The translations under genes and the position numbers were made by a program. A stretch of 17,644 nucleotides of DNA, from the NCBI GenBank assembly GCA_038254195.1, contig JBBSGJ010000029.1, forward strand, positions 1 through 17,644, written 5' to 3'. Under the pieces are notes generated by a model. The model saw only the letters and a program-made list of their open reading frames with translations, ran no database searches and was not told the DNA's origin. This DNA is from JBBQAA01 sp038254195 (GTDB lineage: Bacteria > Actinomycetota > Thermoleophilia > Solirubrobacterales > Solirubrobacteraceae). Each line of letters begins with the position of its first letter. Position 1 is the first letter of the stretch. Shown here one piece after another: positions 9,391-15,693 of this stretch.

Positions 9391-10356
9391 TCAGCGCCGG
9401 CGTGAGTTGATGTCGCGGTGCTCGACCTCCACGTGGAGATCCCCGTCACCTTCGTAGCGGTGCGCGAGGCGCTCCGTGATGGCCACGGAGCGGTGCCGGC
9501 CGCCCGTACAGCCGACGGCCACCACGAGGTGCGACTTCCCCTCTCCCACGTAGCGCGGGAGGAGGTAGTCGAGCAGGTCCGCCGTCTTCTCGACGAACTC
9601 GTCGAGCGCGCCGTCGCGGTTCGCGTAGGCGACGACCCGGGGGTCGTGGCCGGTCAGCGGGCGCAGCGCCACCTCGTAGTGCGGGTTGGGCAGAAAGCGG
9701 CAATCGAAGAGCAGGTCGGCGTCGCGGGACGGGCCGTTCTTGAAGCCGAAGGACTGGAAGCGCACGGCGAGGCGACCCGTCTTGCGGGCCGGGAGCATCT
9801 CGTCGGCGATCCGGTGGCGCAGGTCGGCGGGCTTGAGCCCCTGGGTCTGCAGGACGAGCTCGGCGCGCTCACGCAGGGGGGCGAGGATCGCCTCCTCCGC
9901 GTCGACCCCGGTCGAGACCGCGCCCTCGGGGGCCAGCGGGTGGCGCCGTCGCGTCTCCTTGTAGCGGGTGAGCAGGGTCTCGGGATCGGCCTCGAGGAAG
10001 AGCACGCGCGCGTTCACGCCCGAGGTCTCCAGCTCGTCGAGGACGGAGAGGAGGTTCTCGAAGTACGCACCGCCGCGGACGTCACACACCACGGCGGCAC
10101 GCTCGACCTTCGATCCCTCGTGGACAAAGAGCTCGGCGAGCGAGCGGATCATCTCGGGCGGGAGGTTGTCCACGCAGAAGTAGCCGTGGTCCTCGAAGAC
10201 CGCCATGGCCGTCGACTTCCCCGCACCGGAGAAGCCCGAGATGACGACGAGATCCTCGAGGGGGACCTCGCGGGACGGCGCCTCGCGGCGGGGGGTGCGC
10301 CGGAGCCGGTCGACGAGCGGCACCCGCCCAGTCTCGCGCTCGGGGCGGACGCTCAT
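9391..10356 (-). CDS. rapZ: RapZ/YvcJ-family P-loop nucleotide-binding protein
   Basis: A 321-residue member of the RapZ (YhbJ/YvcJ) family. N-terminal kinase-like domain: Walker A GFSGAGKS at 41-48, YFCVDNLPPEM at 59-69, and VVCDVRGG at 89-96. C-terminal domain: SFGFKNGPSRDADLLFD at 202-218, VGCTGGRHRSV at 281-291, and a final HRDIN. In Escherichia coli the family member delivers the sRNA GlmZ to RNase E and tunes amino-sugar synthesis; in Gram-positives the role is less clear, and nucleotide hydrolysis is known. The ATG at 10356 overlaps the uvrC stop (ATGA). About 30 extra charged residues precede the P-loop domain. In many actinobacteria yvcK and whiA follow rapZ; here gap follows at once, so those genes are elsewhere or lost. 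Confidence 0.96.
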   Translation of the reverse strand: MSVRPERETGRVPLVDRLRRTPRREAPSREVPLEDLVVISGFSGAGKSTAMAVFEDHGYFCVDNLPPEMIRSLAELFVHEGSKVERAAVVCDVRGGAYFENLLSVLDELETSGVNARVLFLEADPETLLTRYKETRRRHPLAPEGAVSTGVDAEEAILAPLRERAELVLQTQGLKPADLRHRIADEMLPARKTGRLAVRFQSFGFKNGPSRDADLLFDCRFLPNPHYEVALRPLTGHDPRVVAYANRDGALDEFVEKTADLLDYLLPRYVGEGKSHLVVAVGCTGGRHRSVAITERLAHRYEGDGDLHVEVEHRDINSRRR

Positions 10357-12209
10357 GTGTTCGTCTTGTTCATACGCCCGTAGAGCTGGCGCGCGACCTT
10401 GCCGGGCATGCCGGGGACGGCCTCGAGGTCCTGGCGCGAGGCTGCGAGGACGGCCTCGGGGGAGCCGAAGTGGTTGAGCAGGGCGCGCTTGCGCACCGGC
10501 CCGATCCCCGGCAGCTCGTCGAGGACGGAGACGGTGAGCTCCCTGTCGCGCCGCTGGCGGTGGTGGGTGATCGCGAACCGATGGGCCTCGTCGCGGACGC
10601 GCTGGAGGAGCTGGAGCTCGTGCGAGTGGTGGTCGAGCACGATCGGGTCGGGCTTCCCGGGGACGAAGACCTCCTCGATCCGCTTGGCCAGGGACACCAC
10701 GGCGACGCCACGCTCGCGGAACGGCCGGAGCGCCTCGAGCCCCGCGGAGAGCTGCCCCTTGCCGCCGTCGAGGACGACGAGGTTCGGAAGGGCGGCGAAG
10801 GAGGCGTCGTGGTCCGTGTGATGGGAGGAGATGTCGGCCTGGCGCTCCCACTGGCCGAGGCGCCGACGCAGGACCTCGGCCATCGCGGTGAAGTCATCCG
10901 GGACGCCCTCCTCGGTGTCGCGGATCCGGAAGCGGCGGTAGTCGGACTTCTTCGGCGCCGCGCCCTCGAACACGACCATGGAGGCGACGGTGTTCGTCCC
11001 CATGAGGTTCGAGATGTCGAAGCACTCGATCCTGACGGGCGGGGCATCGAGACGCAGCGCGGACTGCAGGGCGTCGAGCGACTCGGCGCGGGTCTGGCGC
11101 TTGCGCTCGGCCCGCAGGCGCTCCTGGTCTAAGGCGAGCAGGGCGTTGCGCTCCGCGAGCTCGAGGATGCGCCGCTTGTCCCCGCGCTCGGCCTCCCGGA
11201 GCTCGACCCGGCCACCCCGGCGGGTGGAGAGGGCCTCCTCCAGCACGGGGCTCGCCACGCCGCCCTGCACGACCACCTGGGCGGGGATGGACATCGCGTC
11301 GCCGTAGTACTGGAGGAGGAAGGCCTCGGCGACCTCGCGCAGCTCGCGCCCGCCCGCGGCGTCGAGATAGAAGGACTGACGGTCGGCGAGCACGCCGTCG
11401 CGGACCTGGAAGACCTGGGCGTTGGCGTCGTCGCCGTCGACCGCGACGGCCACGGCGTCGAGGGTTCCCACCGCCTCGTTGGCCACCCGCTGGCGCTCGA
11501 GCAGCGAGCGCACGGCCTGGAGCCGGTTGCGCTCCCGCGCGGCGTCCTCGAAGCGCTGCTCGGCGGCGGCGGCGCGCATCGACTGCTCGATCACGCGCTC
11601 GATCGACCCGTAACGCCCCGAGAGGAAGTCGATCACGCCGTCGATGTCGTGGCGGTACTCCGCGGCGTCGACGTAGCCCACGCAGGGCGCCTTGCAGCGC
11701 TTGATGAAGTAGTCCAGGCACGGCGAGCCGGAGCGCCGCCCCGGCTCGGGCCCCTCGCAGGAGCGGAACATGAAGATCTTGCCCAGGAGGTCCAGCGTGC
11801 GGCGCACCCGTCCGGCGTTCGAGTAGGGCCCGAAGTAGGCGCGGTCGCGCCGGTGGCGCTCGCGCGTGAAGTAGACGCGGGGAAACTCCTCGTCGAGCGA
11901 GACCGCGATGAACGGATAGGACTTGTCGTCGCGCAGGCGGACGTTGAAGCGCGGCTTGTACTGGCGGATGAAGTTCTGCTCGGCGAGCAGCGCCTCGGAC
12001 TCGGTCTGCGTGACGACGAACTCGATGCGGTCGATGAGGGGCAGGAGGTCACGCCCGGCCTTGGTGCTCGGGTTGGAGAAGTGGCTCTGGACCCGCTTGC
12101 GGACGGACTTCGCCTTGCCCACGTAGACCACGCGGCCGCGGGCGTCCCGGAAGAGGTAGACGCCCGGCTGGTCGGGGAGGGAGCGGCGCTGCTTCGCGAG
12201 GTCGGCCAC
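10353..12209 (-). CDS. uvrC: Excinuclease ABC subunit C
   Basis: Makes the dual incisions in nucleotide excision repair with UvrA and UvrB. The 618 residues contain, in order: the GIY-YIG nuclease (GVYLF at 16-20, VYVGKAKSVRKR at 28-39, Glu77 in LLAEQNF) for the 3' cut; four cysteines (151, 164, 172, 176) spaced like those that bind the 4Fe-4S cluster in the Escherichia coli protein; a UVR UvrB-binding helix (about 205-240); the RNase H-like nuclease with FDISNLMGT (Asp398), VVLDGGKGQ (Asp481) and DEAHRFA (His543) for the 5' cut; and tandem helix-hairpin-helix motifs, LPGIGPVRKRALLNHFGS and VPGMPGKVARQLY. The GTG at 12209 is preceded by GGAAGGGG, which supports the start. It is the first gene of the minus-strand unit and diverges from the threonine aldolase remnant. 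Confidence 0.98.
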   Translation of the reverse strand: MADLAKQRRSLPDQPGVYLFRDARGRVVYVGKAKSVRKRVQSHFSNPSTKAGRDLLPLIDRIEFVVTQTESEALLAEQNFIRQYKPRFNVRLRDDKSYPFIAVSLDEEFPRVYFTRERHRRDRAYFGPYSNAGRVRRTLDLLGKIFMFRSCEGPEPGRRSGSPCLDYFIKRCKAPCVGYVDAAEYRHDIDGVIDFLSGRYGSIERVIEQSMRAAAAEQRFEDAARERNRLQAVRSLLERQRVANEAVGTLDAVAVAVDGDDANAQVFQVRDGVLADRQSFYLDAAGGRELREVAEAFLLQYYGDAMSIPAQVVVQGGVASPVLEEALSTRRGGRVELREAERGDKRRILELAERNALLALDQERLRAERKRQTRAESLDALQSALRLDAPPVRIECFDISNLMGTNTVASMVVFEGAAPKKSDYRRFRIRDTEEGVPDDFTAMAEVLRRRLGQWERQADISSHHTDHDASFAALPNLVVLDGGKGQLSAGLEALRPFRERGVAVVSLAKRIEEVFVPGKPDPIVLDHHSHELQLLQRVRDEAHRFAITHHRQRRDRELTVSVLDELPGIGPVRKRALLNHFGSPEAVLAASRQDLEAVPGMPGKVARQLYGRMNKTNT

Positions 12210-12238
12210 GCCCCTTCCAGGCTAGGGTCGGCCATGCC

Positions 12239-12382
12239 GTGGTCGACCTCTCCTCCGACACGCAGACGCGACCGGTCACAACGATGCGCGCGACGATCGC
12301 CCGGGCCGAGGTCGGCGACGAGCAGAAGGGCGAGGACCCGACGGTCAACGCCCTCCAGGAGCGGGTGGCCGGCCTGCTGGGT
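12239..12382 (+). pseudogene. ltaE: 5' remnant of a low-specificity L-threonine aldolase gene
   Basis: From the GTG at 12239 the frame reads VDLSSDTQTRP, then AEVGDEQKGEDPTVNALQER, then VAGLLG. This matches the first 48 or so residues of PLP-dependent threonine aldolases (VDLRSDTxTxPTxxMR ... AxVGDxxxxEDPTVNxLE). Immediately after LLG, where the family continues with an EAAxFxPSGTMxNQ segment, the sequence becomes unrelated Arg/Ser-rich translation and then runs into the VapBC operator region. More than 280 residues, including the PLP lysine, are missing. The start region is intact, so the fragment may still be transcribed. The break at about 12383 is the left boundary of the accessory zone. 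The family match is recognised by eye, not by a search. Confidence 0.78.
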
Positions 12383-12448
12383 AGCGGCGCGTTGAGGTCG
12401 CGCCCGTCGCGGCACGCGCGCCGGTGGTCGCCCTCGCCCCCCCGAGGG

Positions 12449-12468
12449 CTGCTACGTTTGCGTAGCAG
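12449..12468 (+). promoter_or_regulatory. Perfect 8-bp inverted repeat at the antitoxin start; likely autoregulatory operator
   Basis: CTGCTACG, a 4-base TTTG spacer, then CGTAGCAG. The right arm ends on the first base of the antitoxin GTG start. Phd/VapB antitoxins commonly repress their own operons by binding palindromes that overlap the promoter and start, so this is a strong operator candidate. The position also suggests a leaderless or nearly leaderless transcript. It could alternatively form a small RNA hairpin that hides the start codon. Confidence 0.68.
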
Positions 12469-12716
12469 TGCCGGACCGCGTCATTCCTCAGCGGGACCTA
12501 CGGAACAACGTCGGTGAGATCCTGCGCGCCGCCGAGGGCGGCGAGACCTTCACGGTCACGGTGCGGGGTCGCCCGGTGGCCCGGGTCGTGCCGCTGGACG
12601 GTCACCCGGGGCCGCGCGTGGACGTGCCCGCCGCGGAGGTCGACGCGCTCCTGCGCCGCCACGAGCCCGACCAGGAGTGGCTCTGGGAGCTGCGCGATGC
12701 CGAGGAGCCCGTCTGA
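12468..12716 (+). CDS. Type II antitoxin, Phd/YefM (VapB) family
   Basis: An 82-residue acidic protein. The N-terminal half has the Phd/YefM fold pattern: VIPQRDLRNNVGEILRAAEG (helices that recognise DNA), then GETFTVTVRGRPVARVVPL, the beta strand pair ending the DNA-binding domain. The C-terminal half (PAAEVDALLRRHEPDQEWL) is the extended acidic toxin-wrapping tail. It should bind and neutralise the adjoining PIN toxin and repress the operon through the inverted repeat at 12449-12468. The GTG at 12468 is the only start that keeps the whole domain; no Shine-Dalgarno is visible. The gene lies in the same direction as the toxin and overlaps its reading frame. Confidence 0.9.
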   Translation: MPDRVIPQRDLRNNVGEILRAAEGGETFTVTVRGRPVARVVPLDGHPGPRVDVPAAEVDALLRRHEPDQEWLWELRDAEEPV

Positions 12717-13108
12717 GCGACGGGTCCACGGGTTACCTCCTCGACACGAGCCTGCTCGTCAGCGCCCGCACCGGGTTGCCTCCGGAGCGGGCGACCGCGG
12801 TCTCCGTCGTGAGCCTCGGGGAACTCCACGCCGGGGTGGTGCTCGCCACCGACACGGCCGAGCGTGGTCGCCGTGAAGGTCGGCTCGCGGAGATCCGGGC
12901 CAGGTTCCTCGCTCTTCCGGTCGACGAGGCCGTCGCCGAGCACTACGGGGAGGTACTCGCCGTCGCTCGACGCGAGCGACGGATGACGAAGGCGACAGAC
13001 CTCCTCATCATCGCGACCGCGCGGGTTCACGGCCGAGTCCTCGGTACGGCCGACGACCGACAGGCCCGTCTGGCGCGCGCGGTGGGGCTGGTGGTGGACG
13101 GAGAGTGA
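12677..13108 (+). CDS. PIN-domain ribonuclease toxin (VapC-like)
   Basis: A PIN-domain protein with LLDTSLLVS (first catalytic Asp), VVSLGELHAGV (Glu), TKATDLLIIATARVHG (Asp in the third position) and GTADDRQ (last acidic pair), so all four acidic positions of a Mg-dependent RNase appear present. VapC toxins cleave tRNA or rRNA and arrest growth when the antitoxin is degraded. The start is uncertain: the GTG at 12677 gives 143 residues and a 40-base overlap with the antitoxin gene, while the only start-like codon at the junction is a CTG at 12713 forming CTGA; the PIN fold itself begins about residue 18. The stop at 13106-13108 overlaps the GTG of the YdeI-like remnant. Confidence 0.9.
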   Translation: MALGAARCRGARLSDGSTGYLLDTSLLVSARTGLPPERATAVSVVSLGELHAGVVLATDTAERGRREGRLAEIRARFLALPVDEAVAEHYGEVLAVARRERRMTKATDLLIIATARVHGRVLGTADDRQARLARAVGLVVDGE

Positions 13109-13547
13109 GCGAGCCCGCCTTCTTCGCCACGCCGGAGGACTTCCGGGCGTGGCTCGAGGAGCACCACGCGTCCGCTTCACGCCACGGAAACCCGGGAGCA
13201 CGTGGAGCGCGGTGAACGTGGCCCGGGTGGCCGAGCTCGCGGGCGCCGGGAGGATGCGACCAGCAGGCGAGGCGGCCTTCGCGGCGCGCACGGAGAAGCG
13301 CAGCGCGACCTACTCCTACGAGCAGGGCGAAGTGACGTTCACACCCGAGCAGGAGGCCGGGTTGCGCCACGACCCCGCGGCGTGGGAGTTCTTCTGCGCG
13401 CAGCCCGGGTCCTACCGCAAGGCCACGACGTGGTGGGTCCTGAGCGCGAAGCGCGAGGAGACCCGCACCCGGCGGATCCAGAGCCTCGCCGAGCACAACG
13501 CCGGGCGCCGCCGACTGGCCCAGTTCACGTCGCCCGCTCGGCGCTGA
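13105..13547 (+). pseudogene. YdeI/OmdA-family protein gene with internal deletion and frameshift
   Basis: The GTG at 13105 opens a frame reading SEPAFFATPEDFRAWLEEHH, the normal start of YdeI/OmpD-associated (bacteriocin-protection) family proteins. Around 13168-13175 this frame stops matching. Another frame takes over with VRFTPRKPGSTWSAVNVARV, then ATYSYEQ, PAAWEFF, SYRKATTWWVLSAKREETR and LAQFTSPAR to the stop at 13547, matching the middle and C-terminal OmdA domain of the same family. The roughly 45 residues that normally lie between EEHHA and RFTPR (including the usual CFGWIDG-like motif) are missing. So about 130 bases were lost and the frame shifted. A shortened product could still start at the GTG at 13149 (132 residues). 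The family's biochemical function is not established. Confidence 0.8.
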
Positions 13548-13704
13548 GCGCCGCCGAAGGGCCGAGCGAGAGCTGGTCCGGATGGACGATTGGGTCGGGC
13601 GTCGGCGGGAGGGCCACCTGGGTCATGTGCGCGCCTCCGGCCGGCATGTCGATCCTCGTTCCGACGTCAAGGTTGTCGCCGTAGAACAGGAAGTCGTCCG
13701 CCAT
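13525..13704 (-). pseudogene. Possible collapsed DNA methyltransferase gene: N- and C-terminal ends joined in frame
   Basis: From the ATG at 13704 (preceded by GAGGGG) the frame reads MADDFLFYGDNLDV, closely resembling the first residues of type III-like or orphan site-specific adenine methyltransferases (xLYYGDNLDVLR). It continues directly with GTRIDMPAGGAHMTQVA and HPDQLSLG, which resembles the extreme C-terminus of the same enzymes (GKxIDxP ... EQLxL). If both matches are right, the catalytic core (several hundred residues, including the DPPF motif) was removed in frame, leaving a 59-residue ORF. An ATG at 13716 overlapping the nucleotidyltransferase stop offers an alternative start. The last residues overlap the YdeI-like gene on the other strand by 23 bases. 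The matches are short and recalled from memory, so confidence is moderate. Confidence 0.45.
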
Positions 13705-13712
13705 GCGTCCCC

Positions 13713-14174
13713 TCATCGGAGACGTTCCACGTCGGCGAGGTCGAGGTGAGACCCACGCGCCTGCTTCATGGCGAGCAGGTGCTGCCGGGACGCGACCTTC
13801 AAGGGCACCCCGAACGGCGCGACTTCGAGTGCGTCCTCGACGAGCGTCGCATAGCTGGGCACGCCGGGCAGCCGCTGCACGACATCCACGTCGCCTTGTC
13901 GTGTTGAGAGACTCATGTTGGCCCCTCGATAGAGCGCGTTCCGATCGTCCGGACCCGGAGTTCGCTCGGGGCGCAACGTGAGACGGGCTCCCAGCCGGAT
14001 CAGGGCGTTCAGTAGTCGGTCGAGGTTCTCCCGCTCTGGGTTCGGCACCAGGTCGACGTCCTCGGTCGCGCGTACGAACCCGTGGACCGCGACGGCCACG
14101 CCGCCGATGACGACGAAATCGACCCCCTCGTCGGCGAGACCCCGCAGCAGCCCGCGGAGATCAGGAAGGGCCAA
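13713..14174 (-). CDS. MNT/AbiEii-like nucleotidyltransferase
   Basis: A 153-residue protein of the DNA polymerase beta-type nucleotidyltransferase superfamily. Seen: VVIGGVAVAVHGFVRATEDVD (residues 21-41), containing the hGG motif and the paired acids Asp39/Asp41, and GDVDVV (about 94-99), the third acidic site. LKVASRQHLLAMKQARG follows near the C-terminus. Proteins of this group include AbiEii-type toxins and other stand-alone transferases of unknown substrate. The TTG at 14174 is proposed as start because the small upstream gene ends at 14161 and the conserved domain begins here; a longer reading from the GTG at 14261 would run through that gene in another frame. The C-terminus stops a little early for the family and its TGA overlaps an ATG, suggesting slight truncation is possible. 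Confidence 0.8.
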   Translation of the reverse strand: MALPDLRGLLRGLADEGVDFVVIGGVAVAVHGFVRATEDVDLVPNPERENLDRLLNALIRLGARLTLRPERTPGPDDRNALYRGANMSLSTRQGDVDVVQRLPGVPSYATLVEDALEVAPFGVPLKVASRQHLLAMKQARGSHLDLADVERLR

Positions 14175-14340
14175 CGCGGGGGAAATCGCTGAGGGCTGCC
14201 AGCTGCGAGCACAGTGCGTGAAGGCGCTCCAGGCGCTCCTCGGGAGTACTCCCCTGCTCACGCCGGCGACGGGCGTCCTCGACCGCTCGGGTCTCCGCGA
14301 GCCGCCGCGTGGCGTCGTGATCCTGACCGGGCGTCGTCAT
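14161..14340 (-). CDS. Small charged protein paired with the nucleotidyltransferase
   Basis: A 59-residue ORF from the ATG at 14340. The translation is strongly charged and helical: RRLAETRAVEDARRRREQG, then TPEERLERLHALCSQLAAL. No family is recognised with certainty. It overlaps the proposed TTG start of the nucleotidyltransferase by 14 bases, lies on the same strand, and has the TPEERLxxLxxL pattern often seen in short proteins encoded just before such transferases in actinobacteria (recollection, not a search). It could be an antitoxin or accessory subunit; that is inference. The downstream gene's longer alternative start at 14261 would be ruled out if this ORF is real. A GGACGTCC palindrome lies about 22 bases upstream. 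Confidence 0.6.
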   Translation of the reverse strand: MTTPGQDHDATRRLAETRAVEDARRRREQGSTPEERLERLHALCSQLAALSDFPRVGPS

Positions 14341-14376
14341 GCCTGGATTGTGACCGCCTGACGGACGTCCCGCTCT

Positions 14377-15693
14377 TCACTTCACGAGGCGGACGACGAG
14401 CCCGCCGCCGGCGCTCGCGTCGCCCGCGCCGCCGAGCAGGCCGAGGATCCGGGCGACGTAGCCCTGGGTCTCGGGGATCGGGGGAACGCAGCCGCAAGCC
14501 GCGACGGGACCGGGCCCGGCGTTGTAGGCGGCGAGCGCGAGCGGCACGGAGCCGAAGCGGCGTAGGAGGTCGCGCATGAGATGGCCCTGGGCGTCGATCG
14601 CCTGCTCGGCGTCGAAGGGGTTCCGCAGGCCGTAGCCCGCCGCGGTCCCAGGCATGAACTGGGCGATCCCCTGGGCGCCCGCGGACGACGTCGCGAAGGG
14701 GTTGAAGCCCGACTCCGCGTAGATCTGCGCGGCCAGGAGCGCGGCGGAGATGTTCCAGCGCTGGGCGGCTCGCGCGAGCATCGGCGCGAAGCGCGGCGGG
14801 ACGAACGACGGCAGGGAGCGCCCCGACGCGCCGTCGCCCCCCCCGAAGCCGACCGAGCCCGTGCCGGCGTTGAGCGCGAAGCCGAAGTGCCACGGCTCCC
14901 AGGAGTAGCGCTTGAGGAAGTGGAAGCGCCCCGCGTTCGCCGCCAGCCAGGGCCAGGCCGCGTTCGGGCCGAGGTCGAGCTCCGTACCGAGGCGGTGCAG
15001 CGAGCGGCCGGGCGGCGCGACCCACTTCGGGTCGGGATGGGCGGCGAACAGGCGGGCCTGCTCGGCGTTCGCGCGGAAGCCCGAGACGACGATGAGCTGC
15101 ACCCCGTCGCGCGCCGCCGCGGCGGCCATCCGGTCGTAGGCCGCGGCGACGTCGGGCCGCATCGGCCTGCCGTCCCGGTAGGCCAGCGGCCCCGAGTACT
15201 CACCGGCGCCGGGCGGGAGGCCCGGACCGCCGAAGGGGGGCGCGAGGGCGGCCTCGGCCACGGCGTGCACCGGCGCCAGCGCCCGGTGGCCGTGAACCCG
15301 GATCTCGATCGGGTCACTGACGACGACCCGGACGCGGACGGGGGCGAAGGTCTCCGCGTCGGGAAACGCCACGGCGACCTGCCGGCCGCCGTTCGCGGCG
15401 CCGGTGTGCTCGGCGGCGGCGCGGGCCCGGGCCAGGAACGCGGCCTTCTCGAGGTGTCGCGGGTTGGGGAGGCGACGGATCGTGAAGGGTTCGAAGAGCC
15501 GCCCGTAGTCCGCCCGCATCCGCTGCGCGGCCGCGAGCGCCGCGAGGTCCGCCGCCTGCTGGCGCGAGCCACGGACACCGACCCCGCGCGCGAACGTGCC
15601 GAGGATGGCCGCGCCGACGAGAACCGCGCAGAGCGCGCCGACGAGCAGGAGGAGCGCCTGGCCCGCCTCGGATCCGATCGGCGACCGCCTCAC
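14377..15693 (-). CDS. TadG-like membrane anchor fused to VanY D,D-peptidase and SLT lytic transglycosylase domains
   Basis: A 438-residue three-part protein. Residues 8-35 (SEAGQALLLLVGALCAVLVG) form a TadE/TadG-type N-terminal helix, followed by QQAADLAALAAAQ (45-57), the signature of Tad pilus-associated proteins. Residues about 165-272 form a VanY-like domain: VVSGFRANAEQARLF, SLHRLGTELDLG with zinc ligands His233 and Asp240, and SWEPWHFGF with Glu266 and His269. Residues about 303-420 form a family 1 lytic transglycosylase: IYAESGFNP with catalytic Glu327, GAQGIAQFMPGTA, AYNAGPG. It should cut both peptide and glycan bonds of peptidoglycan outside the membrane. The GTG at 15693 overlaps the upstream stop (GTGA); a GTG one codon earlier is equally possible. 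It ends a four-gene Tad-like run, so local wall opening for a pilus or secreted fibre is a reasonable inference. Confidence 0.9.
   Translation of the reverse strand: MRRSPIGSEAGQALLLLVGALCAVLVGAAILGTFARGVGVRGSRQQAADLAALAAAQRMRADYGRLFEPFTIRRLPNPRHLEKAAFLARARAAAEHTGAANGGRQVAVAFPDAETFAPVRVRVVVSDPIEIRVHGHRALAPVHAVAEAALAPPFGGPGLPPGAGEYSGPLAYRDGRPMRPDVAAAYDRMAAAAARDGVQLIVVSGFRANAEQARLFAAHPDPKWVAPPGRSLHRLGTELDLGPNAAWPWLAANAGRFHFLKRYSWEPWHFGFALNAGTGSVGFGGGDGASGRSLPSFVPPRFAPMLARAAQRWNISAALLAAQIYAESGFNPFATSSAGAQGIAQFMPGTAAGYGLRNPFDAEQAIDAQGHLMRDLLRRFGSVPLALAAYNAGPGPVAACGCVPPIPETQGYVARILGLLGGAGDASAGGGLVVRLVK

Noticed and set aside
10357..10851. N-terminal extension of rapZ and similar extensions of pgk and the second TadE gene
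   Set aside because: They run through the preceding gene in another frame and add only low-complexity Arg/Pro sequence; ATGA/GTGA overlaps or nearby ATG codons give proper starts.
13202..13684. Plus-strand 160-codon open frame across the YdeI-like remnant
   Set aside because: Arg/Gly-rich shadow frame without motifs; the YdeI/OmdA match is in another frame.
14175..14261. Longer nucleotidyltransferase start at the GTG at 14261
   Set aside because: The extra 29 residues (MSRGVLPRSAWSAFTHCARS and on) look non-native and overlap the small charged ORF in another frame; the TTG at 14174 fits the domain start better.
13978..14361. Plus-strand 127-codon ORF opposite the nucleotidyltransferase
   Set aside because: Ser/Arg/Thr-rich antisense shadow with no motif; the minus strand encodes a recognisable fold.
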